From Nocardioides sp. QY071 (lineage in GTDB: Bacteria > Actinomycetota > Actinomycetes > Propionibacteriales > Nocardioidaceae), in NCBI RefSeq assembly GCF_029961765.1, contig NZ_CP124681.1, positions 124,001-188,000 of the forward strand: a stretch of 64,000 bases of DNA. The letters are read 5' to 3'. The notes under the pieces were generated by a model. That model ran no database searches. It saw nothing but the letters and a program-made list of their open reading frames with translations, and was not told where the DNA came from. The position numbers were made by a program, and so were the translations under genes. This document shows, one piece after another, positions 52,192 to 61,230 of this stretch. Position 1 is the first letter of the stretch; each line of letters opens with the position of its first letter.

Positions 52192-53180
52192 GCCGCGTGA
52201 CCAGCCCCGACCGGCTGGCCGCTCGCGGCCTGGCCGGCACCGTCGTCCTCGTCCTCGCCGTGCTCGCGGCGCTCAACATCAACAAGCTGCCGCTGATCGG
52301 CAACAGCGACGTCGTGCACGTCCAGTTCGCCGAGGCCGGCGGCCTCAAGGGTGGCGACGCCGTGATGGTGTCGGGCGCCCAGGTCGGCAAGGTCCGCGAG
52401 GTCCGCCTGGACCACAAGCACGTCGTCGCCGACGTGGTGCTGACAGATCCCGACATCGTGCTCGGCGACCGCACCGAGGCCCGGATCATCACGATGACCC
52501 TGCTCGGTCGGGCCGCGGTGGAGCTGGTGCCCCGCGGGACCGGGGAGATCGGGGCAGGGGAGTCGATCCCGCTGGCGCGCACCTCGTCGCCGTACAACCT
52601 GACGAGCACGCTCAACGAGCTCACCGAGACCACGGCGAGCATCGACAAGGCGCAGCTCGCGGCCGCGCTGGACCAGGCGTCGAGGACGCTGTCGTCCTCG
52701 AGCCCCGACCTGCGCCCGGCGCTGGACGGGATCACCGCCCTGTCGCGGGCGGTCTCGTCCAACGACGACGAGCTGCGCTCGCTGCTCGCGCACGCCGACA
52801 GTGTGACCGGCGTGCTGGCCGGCCGGGACCAGCAGATCGCCTCGCTACTCACCAGTGGGCGCTCGCTGCTCAGCGAGCTCGACGCCCGCCAGGACGTGGT
52901 GGTCAGCCTGCTGAAGAGCGCCCGCTCCCTGGCCGGGCAGCTGCGGCTGCTGCTCGAGGACACCGACGACGTGCTCGGGCCGGCGCTCGACGAGCTCGAC
53001 GGCGTGGTCGACGTGCTCAACACGAACAAGAAGAACCTGCAGGCCAGCATCGTCGGCCTGCAGGGCTACGCCACCGCCTTCGGCGAGGCGATCTCGAGCG
53101 GGCCGTGGTTCGACGCCTACATCCAGAACCTCACCTCCCCCGGGACCCTCGCCCCCATCCTGTCGGGAGTCGTGCCGTGA
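52188..53180 (+). CDS. mceC: Mce family protein C
   Basis: The 330-residue protein has an N-terminal helix, the MCE domain (FAEAGGLKGGDAVMVSGAQV, about 46-65) and coiled-coil-like helices. GTG 52188 overlaps the mceB stop; GTG 52197 is a possible alternative start. It belongs to the channel subunits of the operon. Confidence 0.93.
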   Translation: MSRVTSPDRLAARGLAGTVVLVLAVLAALNINKLPLIGNSDVVHVQFAEAGGLKGGDAVMVSGAQVGKVREVRLDHKHVVADVVLTDPDIVLGDRTEARIITMTLLGRAAVELVPRGTGEIGAGESIPLARTSSPYNLTSTLNELTETTASIDKAQLAAALDQASRTLSSSSPDLRPALDGITALSRAVSSNDDELRSLLAHADSVTGVLAGRDQQIASLLTSGRSLLSELDARQDVVVSLLKSARSLAGQLRLLLEDTDDVLGPALDELDGVVDVLNTNKKNLQASIVGLQGYATAFGEAISSGPWFDAYIQNLTSPGTLAPILSGVVP

Positions 53181-54247
53181 ACCGTCTCGTGAGCAAGAAG
53201 ATCCTGGTCGCGCTCGTGATCGCCGCCGTCCTGGCGGGCCTCTTCGCGTGGAACCGCGACACCAGCAGCACCACGGTGCGCGCGTACTTCGCCAGCGCCG
53301 AGGGCCTCAACGTCAGTGACGACGTCAAGGTGCTCGGCGTGAAGGTCGGCAAGATCACCGCGATCGAGAACAGGCCCGACGGTGTGCTGGTCACGTTGAA
53401 GGTCGACTCCGGCCGGCCGATCCCCGCCGAGGCGCACGCCGCGATCGTGTCGCCCAGCCTGGTCAGCGGGAGGTTCGTCCAGCTCGAGCCGGTCTACGAC
53501 GGCGGCCCGCGTCTCGAGGACGGCGCCACCATCGCGAAGGAGAGGACCGCAGTACCGGTCACCTTCGACGACGTGAAGCAGCAGCTGACCGACCTGGCGA
53601 CCACCCTCGGCCCCGATGCGGGCAAGCAGGACGGACCGCTGGCGGTCGCGATCAAGGCGATCGACCAGAGCCTGGCCGAGGGGAACTCCGACCAGCTGCG
53701 GACCTCGATCGCCGAGCTCCGTAGCGCCGCGACGGCCCTGTCCGACGGACGATCCGACCTCTTCTCGACCATCGAGCACCTCGACACGTTCACCCGCAAC
53801 CTCGCCCTCAACGACGCGGCGGTGCGGGGCTTCACGACCGAGCTCGACGATGTCAGCACCGTCCTGGCCGACAACCGCACCAACCTCACCGGAGCCCTGA
53901 CCGACCTCGGCCGGGTGCTGGAGGCGACGGAGAAGTACTTCAAGAGGCATCGCAAGCAGATCCGGACCACGACCACCGACGTCAACCTGCTCGCCGCCAC
54001 CCTGGCCGACCGGTCCAACGAGCTCGCCGGCGTCCTGCACGTCGCGCCGCACGCGATCGTCGACCTCAGCAACACCATCCAGGACCAGGCGATCACCGGC
54101 CGGGCCACGCTCTCGGCGCTCGACAACGTCCCTCAGCTGCTCTGCGGCGCGGTCCTCGGCGTCGGCGGCACGGCCGAGCAGTGCGCGAAGGTGCTGCAAC
54201 CGCTGATCGACCTGCTCGGGATCGGCTCGATCGGAGGCACCCAGTGA
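53177..54247 (+). CDS. mceD: Mce family protein D
   Basis: The 356-residue protein has a short membrane anchor, a MCE domain (FASAEGLNVSDDVKVLGVKV) and a helical tail including the repeat-like KKYFKRHRKQ-type basic segment (about 255-265). GTG 53177 overlaps the mceC stop and its own stop overlaps mceE. Confidence 0.93.
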   Translation: MNRLVSKKILVALVIAAVLAGLFAWNRDTSSTTVRAYFASAEGLNVSDDVKVLGVKVGKITAIENRPDGVLVTLKVDSGRPIPAEAHAAIVSPSLVSGRFVQLEPVYDGGPRLEDGATIAKERTAVPVTFDDVKQQLTDLATTLGPDAGKQDGPLAVAIKAIDQSLAEGNSDQLRTSIAELRSAATALSDGRSDLFSTIEHLDTFTRNLALNDAAVRGFTTELDDVSTVLADNRTNLTGALTDLGRVLEATEKYFKRHRKQIRTTTTDVNLLAATLADRSNELAGVLHVAPHAIVDLSNTIQDQAITGRATLSALDNVPQLLCGAVLGVGGTAEQCAKVLQPLIDLLGIGSIGGTQ

Positions 54248-55449
54248 CCCTCTCCCGCGCCCTCCTACCCGCCGTCGTCGTGGCGGGGCTCGCCCTCACC
54301 GGCTGCGACATCCAGCCCAACGACAACACGCTGCCCGGCCAGGTCGCGGTCGGCGACGACGGCTACACCGTCGAGGTGCACTTCGACCAGATCGAGAACC
54401 TGGTCCCGAACTCGACGGTCCAGAAGGACAACGTCGTGATCGGCACCGTCGGCGAGATCCGCGCCGAGGGCTGGGAGGCGGTCGTCGACCTGCACCTGCT
54501 CGACGACGTGGTGCTGCCCGCGGACGCGGTGTTCTCGATCGGCCAGAAGACCCTCCTCGGTGCCCAGTACGTCGAGGTCTCGGCCCCCGACGGCTCGACC
54601 GGAACTCACCCCGCCGGCGCCCGGCTGGCCGAGGGTGCGGTGGTGCCGGTCGCGCAGACCGGCACCTACCCCGCCACCGAGCAGGTCCTCGGCGCCGTCG
54701 CGCTGCTGCTCAACAACGGCGGCCTGTCCCAGATCAGCACCATCACCGGCGAGCTCTCGACGGCGCTGCGGGACCGGGTGCCCGACACCCGTGGCCTGAT
54801 CCGGCACACCAACGACCTGCTCTCGGTGCTCGACGCCAACAAGTCCGAGATCGTGCGCGCGCTGGAGTCGCTCAACAGCCTCAGCGCCGGCCTGCGTCAG
54901 GACCAGCAGCAGATCGCCACTGCCATCGACCGGATCACCCCCGGCCTGAAGGTGCTCGACCAGGAGCGCAACCGGCTGGTCAAGGCGGTCACCAGGACCA
55001 GCCGCACCGGCGTCCGCGCGAGCGAGGTGATCCGCGCGAGCGAGACCGCACTGCTCGCCAACCTCGACTCCCTCGGCCCGATCCTCGAGCACCTCGGCCA
55101 GGCCAGCGAGTCGCTGCCCGAGTCGCTCAAGATCGCGCTCACCATCCCGTTCCCGGTGATGACCGCGCGCAACGCGCTGCGCGGGGACTACGCCAACCTG
55201 TTCGCCACGCTCGACCTGCGCGACAGCAGCCTGCTGGCCAGCTGGCTCGGCCTGATCGGCGTACCTGCGACGCCGCCGGCCGACGCCGCCGCGCCGGAGA
55301 CCCCCGCCGTACCGGAGGCTCCGGTCCCGGCGCCCGGCACGCCCGCGCCCACCGAGCCGACGACGTCCGGCGACGTGCAGACGCCGGCTGCACCGGCCGA
55401 GCCCGTGCCGGACTGCGGCCTGCTCAAGAAGATCCTCGGAGGCTGTTAG
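54244..55449 (+). CDS. mceE: Mce family lipoprotein E
   Basis: The 401-residue protein has a lipobox LALTGC at about residues 16-21, so it is lipid-anchored like LprK/MceE of mycobacteria. A MCE domain and a helical region follow, then a long Pro/Ala/Glu-rich tail (about 335-380) and a C-terminal Cys pair (DCGLL, GGC). GTG 54244 overlaps the mceD stop. Confidence 0.94.
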   Translation: MTLSRALLPAVVVAGLALTGCDIQPNDNTLPGQVAVGDDGYTVEVHFDQIENLVPNSTVQKDNVVIGTVGEIRAEGWEAVVDLHLLDDVVLPADAVFSIGQKTLLGAQYVEVSAPDGSTGTHPAGARLAEGAVVPVAQTGTYPATEQVLGAVALLLNNGGLSQISTITGELSTALRDRVPDTRGLIRHTNDLLSVLDANKSEIVRALESLNSLSAGLRQDQQQIATAIDRITPGLKVLDQERNRLVKAVTRTSRTGVRASEVIRASETALLANLDSLGPILEHLGQASESLPESLKIALTIPFPVMTARNALRGDYANLFATLDLRDSSLLASWLGLIGVPATPPADAAAPETPAVPEAPVPAPGTPAPTEPTTSGDVQTPAAPAEPVPDCGLLKKILGGC

Positions 55450-55452
55450 GCC

Positions 55453-56796
55453 ATGCTGCTCACCCCGCTGATCAAGCGCCAGCTGCGCATCTTCACCGTC
55501 CTCGCGGTGGTCGCGCTGGGCCTCGCGTTCTTCCAGTACGCCCGGGTGCCGGCCATGCTCGGCATCGGCGTCTACGACGTCGACGTCGACTTCGGGGACG
55601 CGAGCGGGCTCTACCCGAAGGCCGCGGTCACCTACCGCGGCGTCGAGGTCGGCCAGGTCTCGAAGCTCGAGGTCACCGACGAGGGCGCGATCGCCACGCT
55701 GCGCCTCGACAACGACGCGAAGATCCCGGCCGGCGCGTCCGCCGAGCTGCACAGCACCTCCGCCGTCGGCGAGCAGTACGTCGACCTGGTCGACCCCCGC
55801 ACCCCGCCCGCGGGAGGCGAGGTGCTCGCCGACGGCGCGAGGATCCCGCGCGAGCGGGCCGTCGAGATGCCGCAGATCACGCCGGTCCTGGACTCGGTCA
55901 ACCGGCTGCTGGAGTCGGTGCCGAAGGCGGAGACCAAGCGGGTCCTCGACGAGGTCGACGCCGGACTCGGCGGCGCGGGCCCCGACCTCAACGAGCTGGT
56001 CGACTCCACCGGCGACGTGCTGAGCGAGGCCCAGGCGCGGATCGACGCCACCACCTCGCTGATCGCCGCGGTGCAGCCGGTGCTCGAGACCCAGCGTGAC
56101 CTCGGCTCGCGGACGCAGTCGTACGCCGCCTCCCTGGACGAGCTCACCACCGCCCTCGCAGCCGGCGACTCGGCCGCCGTACGCACTCTGCTGAAGAACG
56201 CACCCGGCGGCCTCGACGCGGCCACCCGCACGGTCACCGACCTGCAGCCGGTACTGCCGATGATGCTGGCCAACCTGACCACCAACGCCCAGGTGCTCAA
56301 CACCTACCTGCCGCAGCTGCACCAGACGCTCGTCGTCTACCCCTCGCTCGTCGCGCGGCTGCAGTCGGCGATCAACCCGCGGGCCGAGCACGGCGACGTG
56401 AAGCTCGACCTGCGCGCCGCGCTCAACAACCCGCCGACCTGCCAGAGCGGCTACCTGTCGCCGAAGGAGCGGCGCAACCCGCGTGCGACCGAGGTCCGCG
56501 ACGTCGACCCCCTGGCGCACTGCGAGATCGCGCCCGACAACCCGACCGCCGTCCGCGGCGCCCGCAACCTGCCGTGCCCCGGGGGCGACGGCCGCGGCAA
56601 CACCCCCGCCGCCTGTGGCGAGCACTTCGGAGGCGGCGTGTGGCCGGACTCCAGCGGCACGGTCGCCTACGACCTCGCCGTCGGACACGGCGACGGCACC
56701 ACGACCGTGACCGCGCCGGCCTCTGCCGATGCGCCCGAGACCGGAGGAGACGAGCTGTGGAAGATCCTCGTGCTGGCACCCCTGGGGGTCCGGTGA
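55453..56796 (+). CDS. mceF: Mce family protein F
   Basis: The 447-residue protein has an N-terminal helix, the MCE domain (DFGDASGLYPKAAVTYRGVE) and helical repeats. A C-terminal Cys-containing domain (PPTCQSGY; LAHCEIA; NLPCPGG; AACGEHFGG) is typical of MceF, which is thought to sit at the outer end of the complex. ATG 55453 lies 3 bp after the mceE stop. Confidence 0.93.
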   Translation: MLLTPLIKRQLRIFTVLAVVALGLAFFQYARVPAMLGIGVYDVDVDFGDASGLYPKAAVTYRGVEVGQVSKLEVTDEGAIATLRLDNDAKIPAGASAELHSTSAVGEQYVDLVDPRTPPAGGEVLADGARIPRERAVEMPQITPVLDSVNRLLESVPKAETKRVLDEVDAGLGGAGPDLNELVDSTGDVLSEAQARIDATTSLIAAVQPVLETQRDLGSRTQSYAASLDELTTALAAGDSAAVRTLLKNAPGGLDAATRTVTDLQPVLPMMLANLTTNAQVLNTYLPQLHQTLVVYPSLVARLQSAINPRAEHGDVKLDLRAALNNPPTCQSGYLSPKERRNPRATEVRDVDPLAHCEIAPDNPTAVRGARNLPCPGGDGRGNTPAACGEHFGGGVWPDSSGTVAYDLAVGHGDGTTTVTAPASADAPETGGDELWKILVLAPLGVR

Positions 56797-57269
56797 AGAC
56801 CTGGCGCGGGGCGGCCGCCGCCCTGGCGGCGGTGGCCCTGCTCGTCCTCACCGGCCAGCGGGCGTCGGCCTGGCAGGACGAGCGGGCGCAGGCCGCCGAC
56901 GAGAAGGACGCGATCGCCGCCGCGACCGCCGAGGTCGAGGGCCTGGTCGACATCAGCTCGGCCACCTCGGACGCCGACATGAAGAAGCTGCTCGCCGGTG
57001 CGACCGCCGGCTTCCGCAGCGAGCTGGAGGGCCAGGCCGACCGGCTCCAGCAGGCGCTCGCCGACAACGCCGTCCGGGCCAGCGGCGACGTCGTCTCCGC
57101 CGGCCTGGTGAAGCTGGCCGGCGAGCGGGCCACGGTGATCGTCGCGGCCGCCGGGTCGGTCCAGAACAAGCAGACGTCCGCCGCCGAGCCGCGGAACTAC
57201 CGGCTCACGGTCGACCTGCAGAAGGTGAAGGGGGACTGGCTGGTGTCCGGACTGGAGTTCGTCGCATGA
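56793..57269 (+). CDS. Mce-associated membrane protein (first)
   Basis: The 158-residue protein has an N-terminal membrane helix followed by an NTF2-like domain (AAATAEVEGLVDISSATSDA; YRLTVDLQKVKGDWLVSG), as in Mas/Mam proteins that stabilise Mce complexes. GTG 56793 overlaps the mceF stop and the stop overlaps the next gene. Confidence 0.9.
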   Translation: MKTWRGAAAALAAVALLVLTGQRASAWQDERAQAADEKDAIAAATAEVEGLVDISSATSDADMKKLLAGATAGFRSELEGQADRLQQALADNAVRASGDVVSAGLVKLAGERATVIVAAAGSVQNKQTSAAEPRNYRLTVDLQKVKGDWLVSGLEFVA

Positions 57270-57760
57270 CCGCCCTGCGCAGCCGCACCATCCTCGCCGC
57301 CGTCGTACTCGCTCTCCTGGCTCTCGCCGTCGCCGTCACCCTCGGCGCCCAGCGCGCCGCCGACCTCACCGAGGCCCGCGCCGACGCGCTGGCCGCCGCG
57401 AAGGAGCGGGTCCCGGCCCTGCTGGGCTACGACGCCGCGACCCTCGACGCCGACCTGGCCACCGCCGACGACCAGACCACCGGCGGCTTCCACGCCGACT
57501 ACGGCAAGATCCTCGACGAGGTCGTCGAGCCGACCGCCGCCCAGCGCGGCATCTCCACGACCGCCGCCGTCAACGCGGCCGGCGTGGTCCGCGGCACCCG
57601 CGACCGGGTCGTCGTACTGCTGTTCCTCACCCAGACCACCACCGCAGCCAAGGGCGAGGACGGCGGCAAGGGCGGTACGTCGGTCTCCGGCAGCCGGGTC
57701 GAGGTCACCATGAAGCGGGTGGGCGACGGCTGGAAGATCGCGGGCCTCGAGCCGAAGTAG
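57266..57760 (+). CDS. Mce-associated membrane protein (second)
   Basis: The 164-residue protein has an N-terminal helix and an NTF2-like domain ending VTMKRVGDGWKIAGLEPK. It closes the operon, and no MceG/Mkl ATPase follows, so the ATPase must be encoded elsewhere. The last 58 bp match a relic at 40366-40423, pointing to a lost second mce locus. Confidence 0.9.
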   Translation: MTALRSRTILAAVVLALLALAVAVTLGAQRAADLTEARADALAAAKERVPALLGYDAATLDADLATADDQTTGGFHADYGKILDEVVEPTAAQRGISTTAAVNAAGVVRGTRDRVVVLLFLTQTTTAAKGEDGGKGGTSVSGSRVEVTMKRVGDGWKIAGLEPK

Positions 57761-57784
57761 GGCGCGCCCGCCGCTTGTAACTAA

Positions 57785-57836
57785 GTGTTGCGGCACGAAA
57801 AGTGCTGCACCAGCGCCCGGGTAGTGGCCACAACAC
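57785..57836. terminator. Hairpin region between the mce operon and the GNAT gene
   Basis: GTGTTGCGGCAC (57785-57796) pairs imperfectly with GTGGCCACAACAC (57824-57836). A smaller inner hairpin, GCAC-gaaaa-GTGC, and a repeated CCCGGGTAG lie in and beside it. It starts 24 bp after the last mce gene and could end both convergent transcripts. Confidence 0.6.
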
Positions 57837-57847
57837 CCGGGTAGAGC

Positions 57848-58423
57848 TCAGCCGAGGCGGGCCTCGATGTCGGCGAGCACCGGGTCGCGCAGGCCGGTGG
57901 AGTCGTGCTCCCACCACACGTCGCGGTAGACGACCCGGCCCGTCATCCAGGTCTGGTACGACGCCAGCGGCACCGCCTGGAACGCCGGTCCGGGCACCCG
58001 CCGGGTGGGCGCCTCGATGCCGAGTTCGGCGGCCGGCGACCAGCCGTGCCGCGAGTAGTAGCCCGGGTCGCCCTCGAGCACGACGACCGGCGCACCGAGC
58101 CGGTCCGCCTCCGCGACCGCGGCCTCGAGCAGCGCCGCACCGGCTCCCCGGCCCTGGTGGGCGGGCGCGACGCTGAGCGGGCTGAGCACGAGCACGTCGA
58201 CCAGCGCCTGCCGGGTGTCGAGCCAGCCGTGGCTGAGCCCGACGTGGCCCACCAGCGCCCCGGTCGCGTCGACCGCGACCAGCTGGGCCCGGTCGTGTCC
58301 GCGGGCGACCACGTCGCCCCACACCCCGACCACGGCGGCGCCCTCGGCGCCGAAGGCGGCGCCGATCAGCTGCCTCGTCGCATCGTCGTCGTCGGGGCGC
58401 TGAGGCCGGATCTCGAAGCTCAT
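57848..58423 (-). CDS. GNAT family N-acetyltransferase
   Basis: The 191-residue protein has the GNAT pattern: LVLSPLSVAPAHQGRGAGAA (the acetyl-CoA-binding R-x-x-G-x-A region, about 90-110) followed by AEADRLGAPVVVLEGDPGYY. It should transfer an acetyl group from acetyl-CoA to an unknown amine or protein. ATG 58423 starts the domain. Confidence 0.88.
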   Translation of the reverse strand: MSFEIRPQRPDDDDATRQLIGAAFGAEGAAVVGVWGDVVARGHDRAQLVAVDATGALVGHVGLSHGWLDTRQALVDVLVLSPLSVAPAHQGRGAGAALLEAAVAEADRLGAPVVVLEGDPGYYSRHGWSPAAELGIEAPTRRVPGPAFQAVPLASYQTWMTGRVVYRDVWWEHDSTGLRDPVLADIEARLG

Positions 58424-58446
58424 GGCGCCATCCTCCCGGACGCGAC

Positions 58447-58477
58447 TGCAAAGATATGTTTGCAAATACTTCTTTGC
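58447..58477. promoter_or_regulatory. Overlapping inverted repeats before the ArsR-type gene
   Basis: TGCAAA-gatatg-TTTGCA (58447-58464) overlaps GCAAA-tacttc-TTTGC (58462-58477), giving two palindromes with 6-nt spacers in tandem, 18 bp before the regulator ATG. This fits the binding-site spacing of ArsR/MarR-like dimers and suggests autoregulation of the regulator-MFS operon. Confidence 0.75.
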
Positions 58478-58494
58478 GGTTGTACGGTCGAGCC

Positions 58495-59082
58495 ATGACC
58501 GAGCAGCGACCCAGCGTGGTGACCCCCGACCTCGCGGGCCTGCGCGCCCTCTCCCACCCCACCCGGCTGCGGATCCTCAGCCACCTGCGGATCGAGGGAC
58601 CGGCCACGGCCACCACGCTCGCGACCCGGTTCGGGCTCAACAGCGGCGCGACGTCGTACCACCTGCGCCAGCTGGCCGAGCACGGCTTCGTGGTCGAGGA
58701 CCCCGACCGGGGCAACGCCCGCGACCGGTGGTGGAAGGCGGCGCACCAGGAGACGCACAGCCGTGCCGCGCAGGCCCGCACGCCCGAGGAGCGCGACGTC
58801 GCCGACGCGTTCCTGCAGGCGGCGACGGTGATGTACGCCCAGAACCTGCAGGCCGCGATGGAGGAGCGGCCGCTGCTGCCCCCGCAGTGGCGGGCCGCCT
58901 CGACGGTGAGCGACTGGGTGCACACCATCCCGGCCGCGAAGGCCGCCGACCTGGTGGCGCGGATCAAGGAGCTGATCGCGTCCGTCGACGACGCCGAGCC
59001 GGACGAGGACGCGGTGCCGTTCGCCTTCCAGATCCAGGCGTTCCCGGTCCCCGGGCACGTCGCGCCCGCGCCGGAGGCCTGA
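58495..59082 (+). CDS. ArsR-type winged-helix regulator
   Basis: The 195-residue protein has an ArsR-like wHTH (ALSHPTRLRILSHLRIEGPA, about 17-36; ATRFGLNSGATSYHLRQLAE) and a C-terminal helical domain. No metal-binding Cys set was seen, so a non-metal ligand is likely. It lies 1 bp before the MFS gene and probably represses it. Confidence 0.9.
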   Translation: MTEQRPSVVTPDLAGLRALSHPTRLRILSHLRIEGPATATTLATRFGLNSGATSYHLRQLAEHGFVVEDPDRGNARDRWWKAAHQETHSRAAQARTPEERDVADAFLQAATVMYAQNLQAAMEERPLLPPQWRAASTVSDWVHTIPAAKAADLVARIKELIASVDDAEPDEDAVPFAFQIQAFPVPGHVAPAPEA

Positions 59083-59083
59083 C

Positions 59084-60349
59084 GTGCGGGCGGGCTCGGG
59101 CGCCCTCGCGGGCTTCCTCGCCGCCGACGCCATCTCGCTCGCCGGCACCCGGCTCTCGCAGATCGCCGTGCCGTGGCTGGTCCTGACCACGACCGGGTCG
59201 GCCACCCGCACCGGCCTGGTGGCGTTCGCCGGGCTGCTGCCGCTCGTGCTCGCCCAGGCCCTCTGTGGACCGTGGATCGACCGCACCGGCGCGCGCCGCG
59301 TCGCGATCGGGTTCGACGTCGCGTCCGGGATCGCGGTCGCCGCCGTCCCGATCGCGTACGCCGCCGGCTGGCTGCACTTCCCGGTGCTCGTGGCGCTGGT
59401 GGCCGTGACCGGTGCCCTGCGGGGACCGTCCGAGGCCGCGCGGCACGCGATGGTCCCCTCCCTGGTGCGGTACGTCGGGCTGCCCACCGAGCGGGTCACC
59501 GGCCTGGTCGGTACGACGGACCGGCTCTCCGCACTGGTCGGTGCGGCGGTCGGCGGCGGCCTGGTCGCGGTGCTCGGGCCAGCGACTGCGCTGCTGGTCG
59601 ACGCGGGCTCCTTCCTGGCCTGCGCGGCGGTGCTCGCGGTGGCGACCCGTCGGGTCGGCAGCGTGCGGCCGGAGCCGCAGGGGTCGTCGTACCTCGCCGA
59701 GCTGCGGGGCGGATGGGACGTGCTGCGCCGCGACCCGGTGCTGCTCGCGATGATGGTGATGGTCGCGGTGACCAACCTGCTCGACCAGGGCTACTCGTCG
59801 GTGATGCTGCCGGTCTGGGCCGACGACGTGGGCGGTGGCCCGGCGGCGATCGGCCTCCTCGGTGCCTGCCGGGGCGGTGCCGCCCTGGTCGGCTCGGTGC
59901 TCGCGACCTGGCGGGCCGAGCGACTGCCGCGGTTCCGCACGTATCTCGTCGGCTACCTCCTCGCCGGTGCCCCGCGCTGGATCGTGCTCGCCGTCGGTGC
60001 GCCGCTGTGGCTGGTCGCGCTGGTGCACGTGGTCGCCGGGTTCGGTGCCGGGTTCATCAACCCGGTCCTCGGCGCCGTGCAGTTCGAGCGGATCCCCGAG
60101 GACGCGATGGGCCGGGTCAGCGCGCTGTCGCTCGCCGCGTCGTGGTCGCTGATGCCGCTCGGCGGCCTGCTCGCCGGTCTGGCGGTCACCGGCACCGGCC
60201 TGTCCGCCGGCCTGATGCTGTTCGGGGTCGCCTACCTCGTGACCACGATGGCGCCCCTGCTGTCGCCGGCGTGGCGGACCATCGACGAGCGCCCTCAGGT
60301 CGTCGTGGTGGCGGCCTCCGCGAAGGCCTCGACCGCCGCCAGGTCGTAG
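59084..60349 (+). CDS. MFS transporter
   Basis: The 421-residue protein has 11-12 membrane helices and MFS segments such as LAGTRLSQIAVPWLVL, GPWIDRTGARRVAIG (loop 2-3) and GGWDVLRRDPVLLAMM. It resembles drug-type exporters (MFS_3). The start GTG 59084 lies 1 bp after the regulator stop. The 3' end overlaps the convergent PfkB gene by 55 bp. Confidence 0.9.
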   Translation: MRAGSGALAGFLAADAISLAGTRLSQIAVPWLVLTTTGSATRTGLVAFAGLLPLVLAQALCGPWIDRTGARRVAIGFDVASGIAVAAVPIAYAAGWLHFPVLVALVAVTGALRGPSEAARHAMVPSLVRYVGLPTERVTGLVGTTDRLSALVGAAVGGGLVAVLGPATALLVDAGSFLACAAVLAVATRRVGSVRPEPQGSSYLAELRGGWDVLRRDPVLLAMMVMVAVTNLLDQGYSSVMLPVWADDVGGGPAAIGLLGACRGGAALVGSVLATWRAERLPRFRTYLVGYLLAGAPRWIVLAVGAPLWLVALVHVVAGFGAGFINPVLGAVQFERIPEDAMGRVSALSLAASWSLMPLGGLLAGLAVTGTGLSAGLMLFGVAYLVTTMAPLLSPAWRTIDERPQVVVVAASAKASTAARS

Positions 60350-61230
60350 CTCCCCGCGTCGGTGCCCAAGCCCTGCGCGACCTGCGCGGCGGTGGCGCAG
60401 CCGAGCGCGGCCGCCTCGACGGGCGTCCTGCCGAGGGCGAGCCCGCGCAGGTAGCCCGCGGAGAAGGCGTCGCCGCAGCCGGTGGTGTCGACCACCTCGA
60501 TCGGGTACGCCGGCACCTCCGTCACCCCGTCGGCGCTCGCCACCAGCGCGCCCCGAGCGCCCTGGGTGACCGCGACGCAGCCCGCGCCCGCGGCGAGCAG
60601 GGCCTGCGCCCCCTCGGCGAGGGTGGTGGCGCCGGTGAAGCCGAGGACCTGCTCGTCGTTGGGGAGCAGGTGGTCGGTGTGGGGGAGGGCCGCTGCGATC
60701 CAGGCCAGCATGTCCGGGTCGCCCGGCGCGAGGATGTCGACGGACGTGGTGATGCCGGCGGCGCGGGCGCGGGCGAGCAGCTCGCCGGCCGCGTCGCCGC
60801 CGAGGAACTCCGGCCCGCCCAGGTGGAGGTGGGTCACGCCGGACAGCACGTCGGACGGCAGGTCGTCGAGCGTGAACGCGCCGTTGGTGCCGATGCAGTG
60901 CCAGGCCGGGCGGTCGCCGTCGGGGCGCACCGGCAGCACCGACGCCGACGTCTGCGCGGAGTCCTTGCGCACGAGTCCGGCGACGTCGACGCCCTCCCGG
61001 GCCAGCAGCGCGAGCAGGGTGTCGCCGACAGGGTCGGTGCCGACGGCGCCGTACGACCGGACACTCGCGCCCAGCCGGCTGAGCACCACGGCGGTGCCGC
61101 CCGCGGTGCCGGCCGGCGACATCCGGATCGTCTCGACCAGCTGGCCCTCGGAGCCCTCGGGGATCGAATCGATCCCGAGGACGTGGGTGTCGAGGACGTG
61201 CACGCCGACGGCGGCGACCACCATGCTCAT
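60295..61230 (-). CDS. PfkB-family carbohydrate kinase
   Basis: The 311-residue protein has the PfkB segments AGTAGGTAVVLSRLGASVRS and GAVGTDPVGDTLL near the start, and the anion-hole motif DTTGCGDAFSAG (about 250-261) with the catalytic Asp. It phosphorylates a sugar or nucleoside with ATP. It follows a class II aldolase gene directly and a TetR gene upstream, so the kinase and aldolase probably act in one sugar-phosphate pathway. An in-frame ATG at 61224 is an alternative start. Confidence 0.9.
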   Translation of the reverse strand: MSMVVAAVGVHVLDTHVLGIDSIPEGSEGQLVETIRMSPAGTAGGTAVVLSRLGASVRSYGAVGTDPVGDTLLALLAREGVDVAGLVRKDSAQTSASVLPVRPDGDRPAWHCIGTNGAFTLDDLPSDVLSGVTHLHLGGPEFLGGDAAGELLARARAAGITTSVDILAPGDPDMLAWIAAALPHTDHLLPNDEQVLGFTGATTLAEGAQALLAAGAGCVAVTQGARGALVASADGVTEVPAYPIEVVDTTGCGDAFSAGYLRGLALGRTPVEAAALGCATAAQVAQGLGTDAGSYDLAAVEAFAEAATTTT

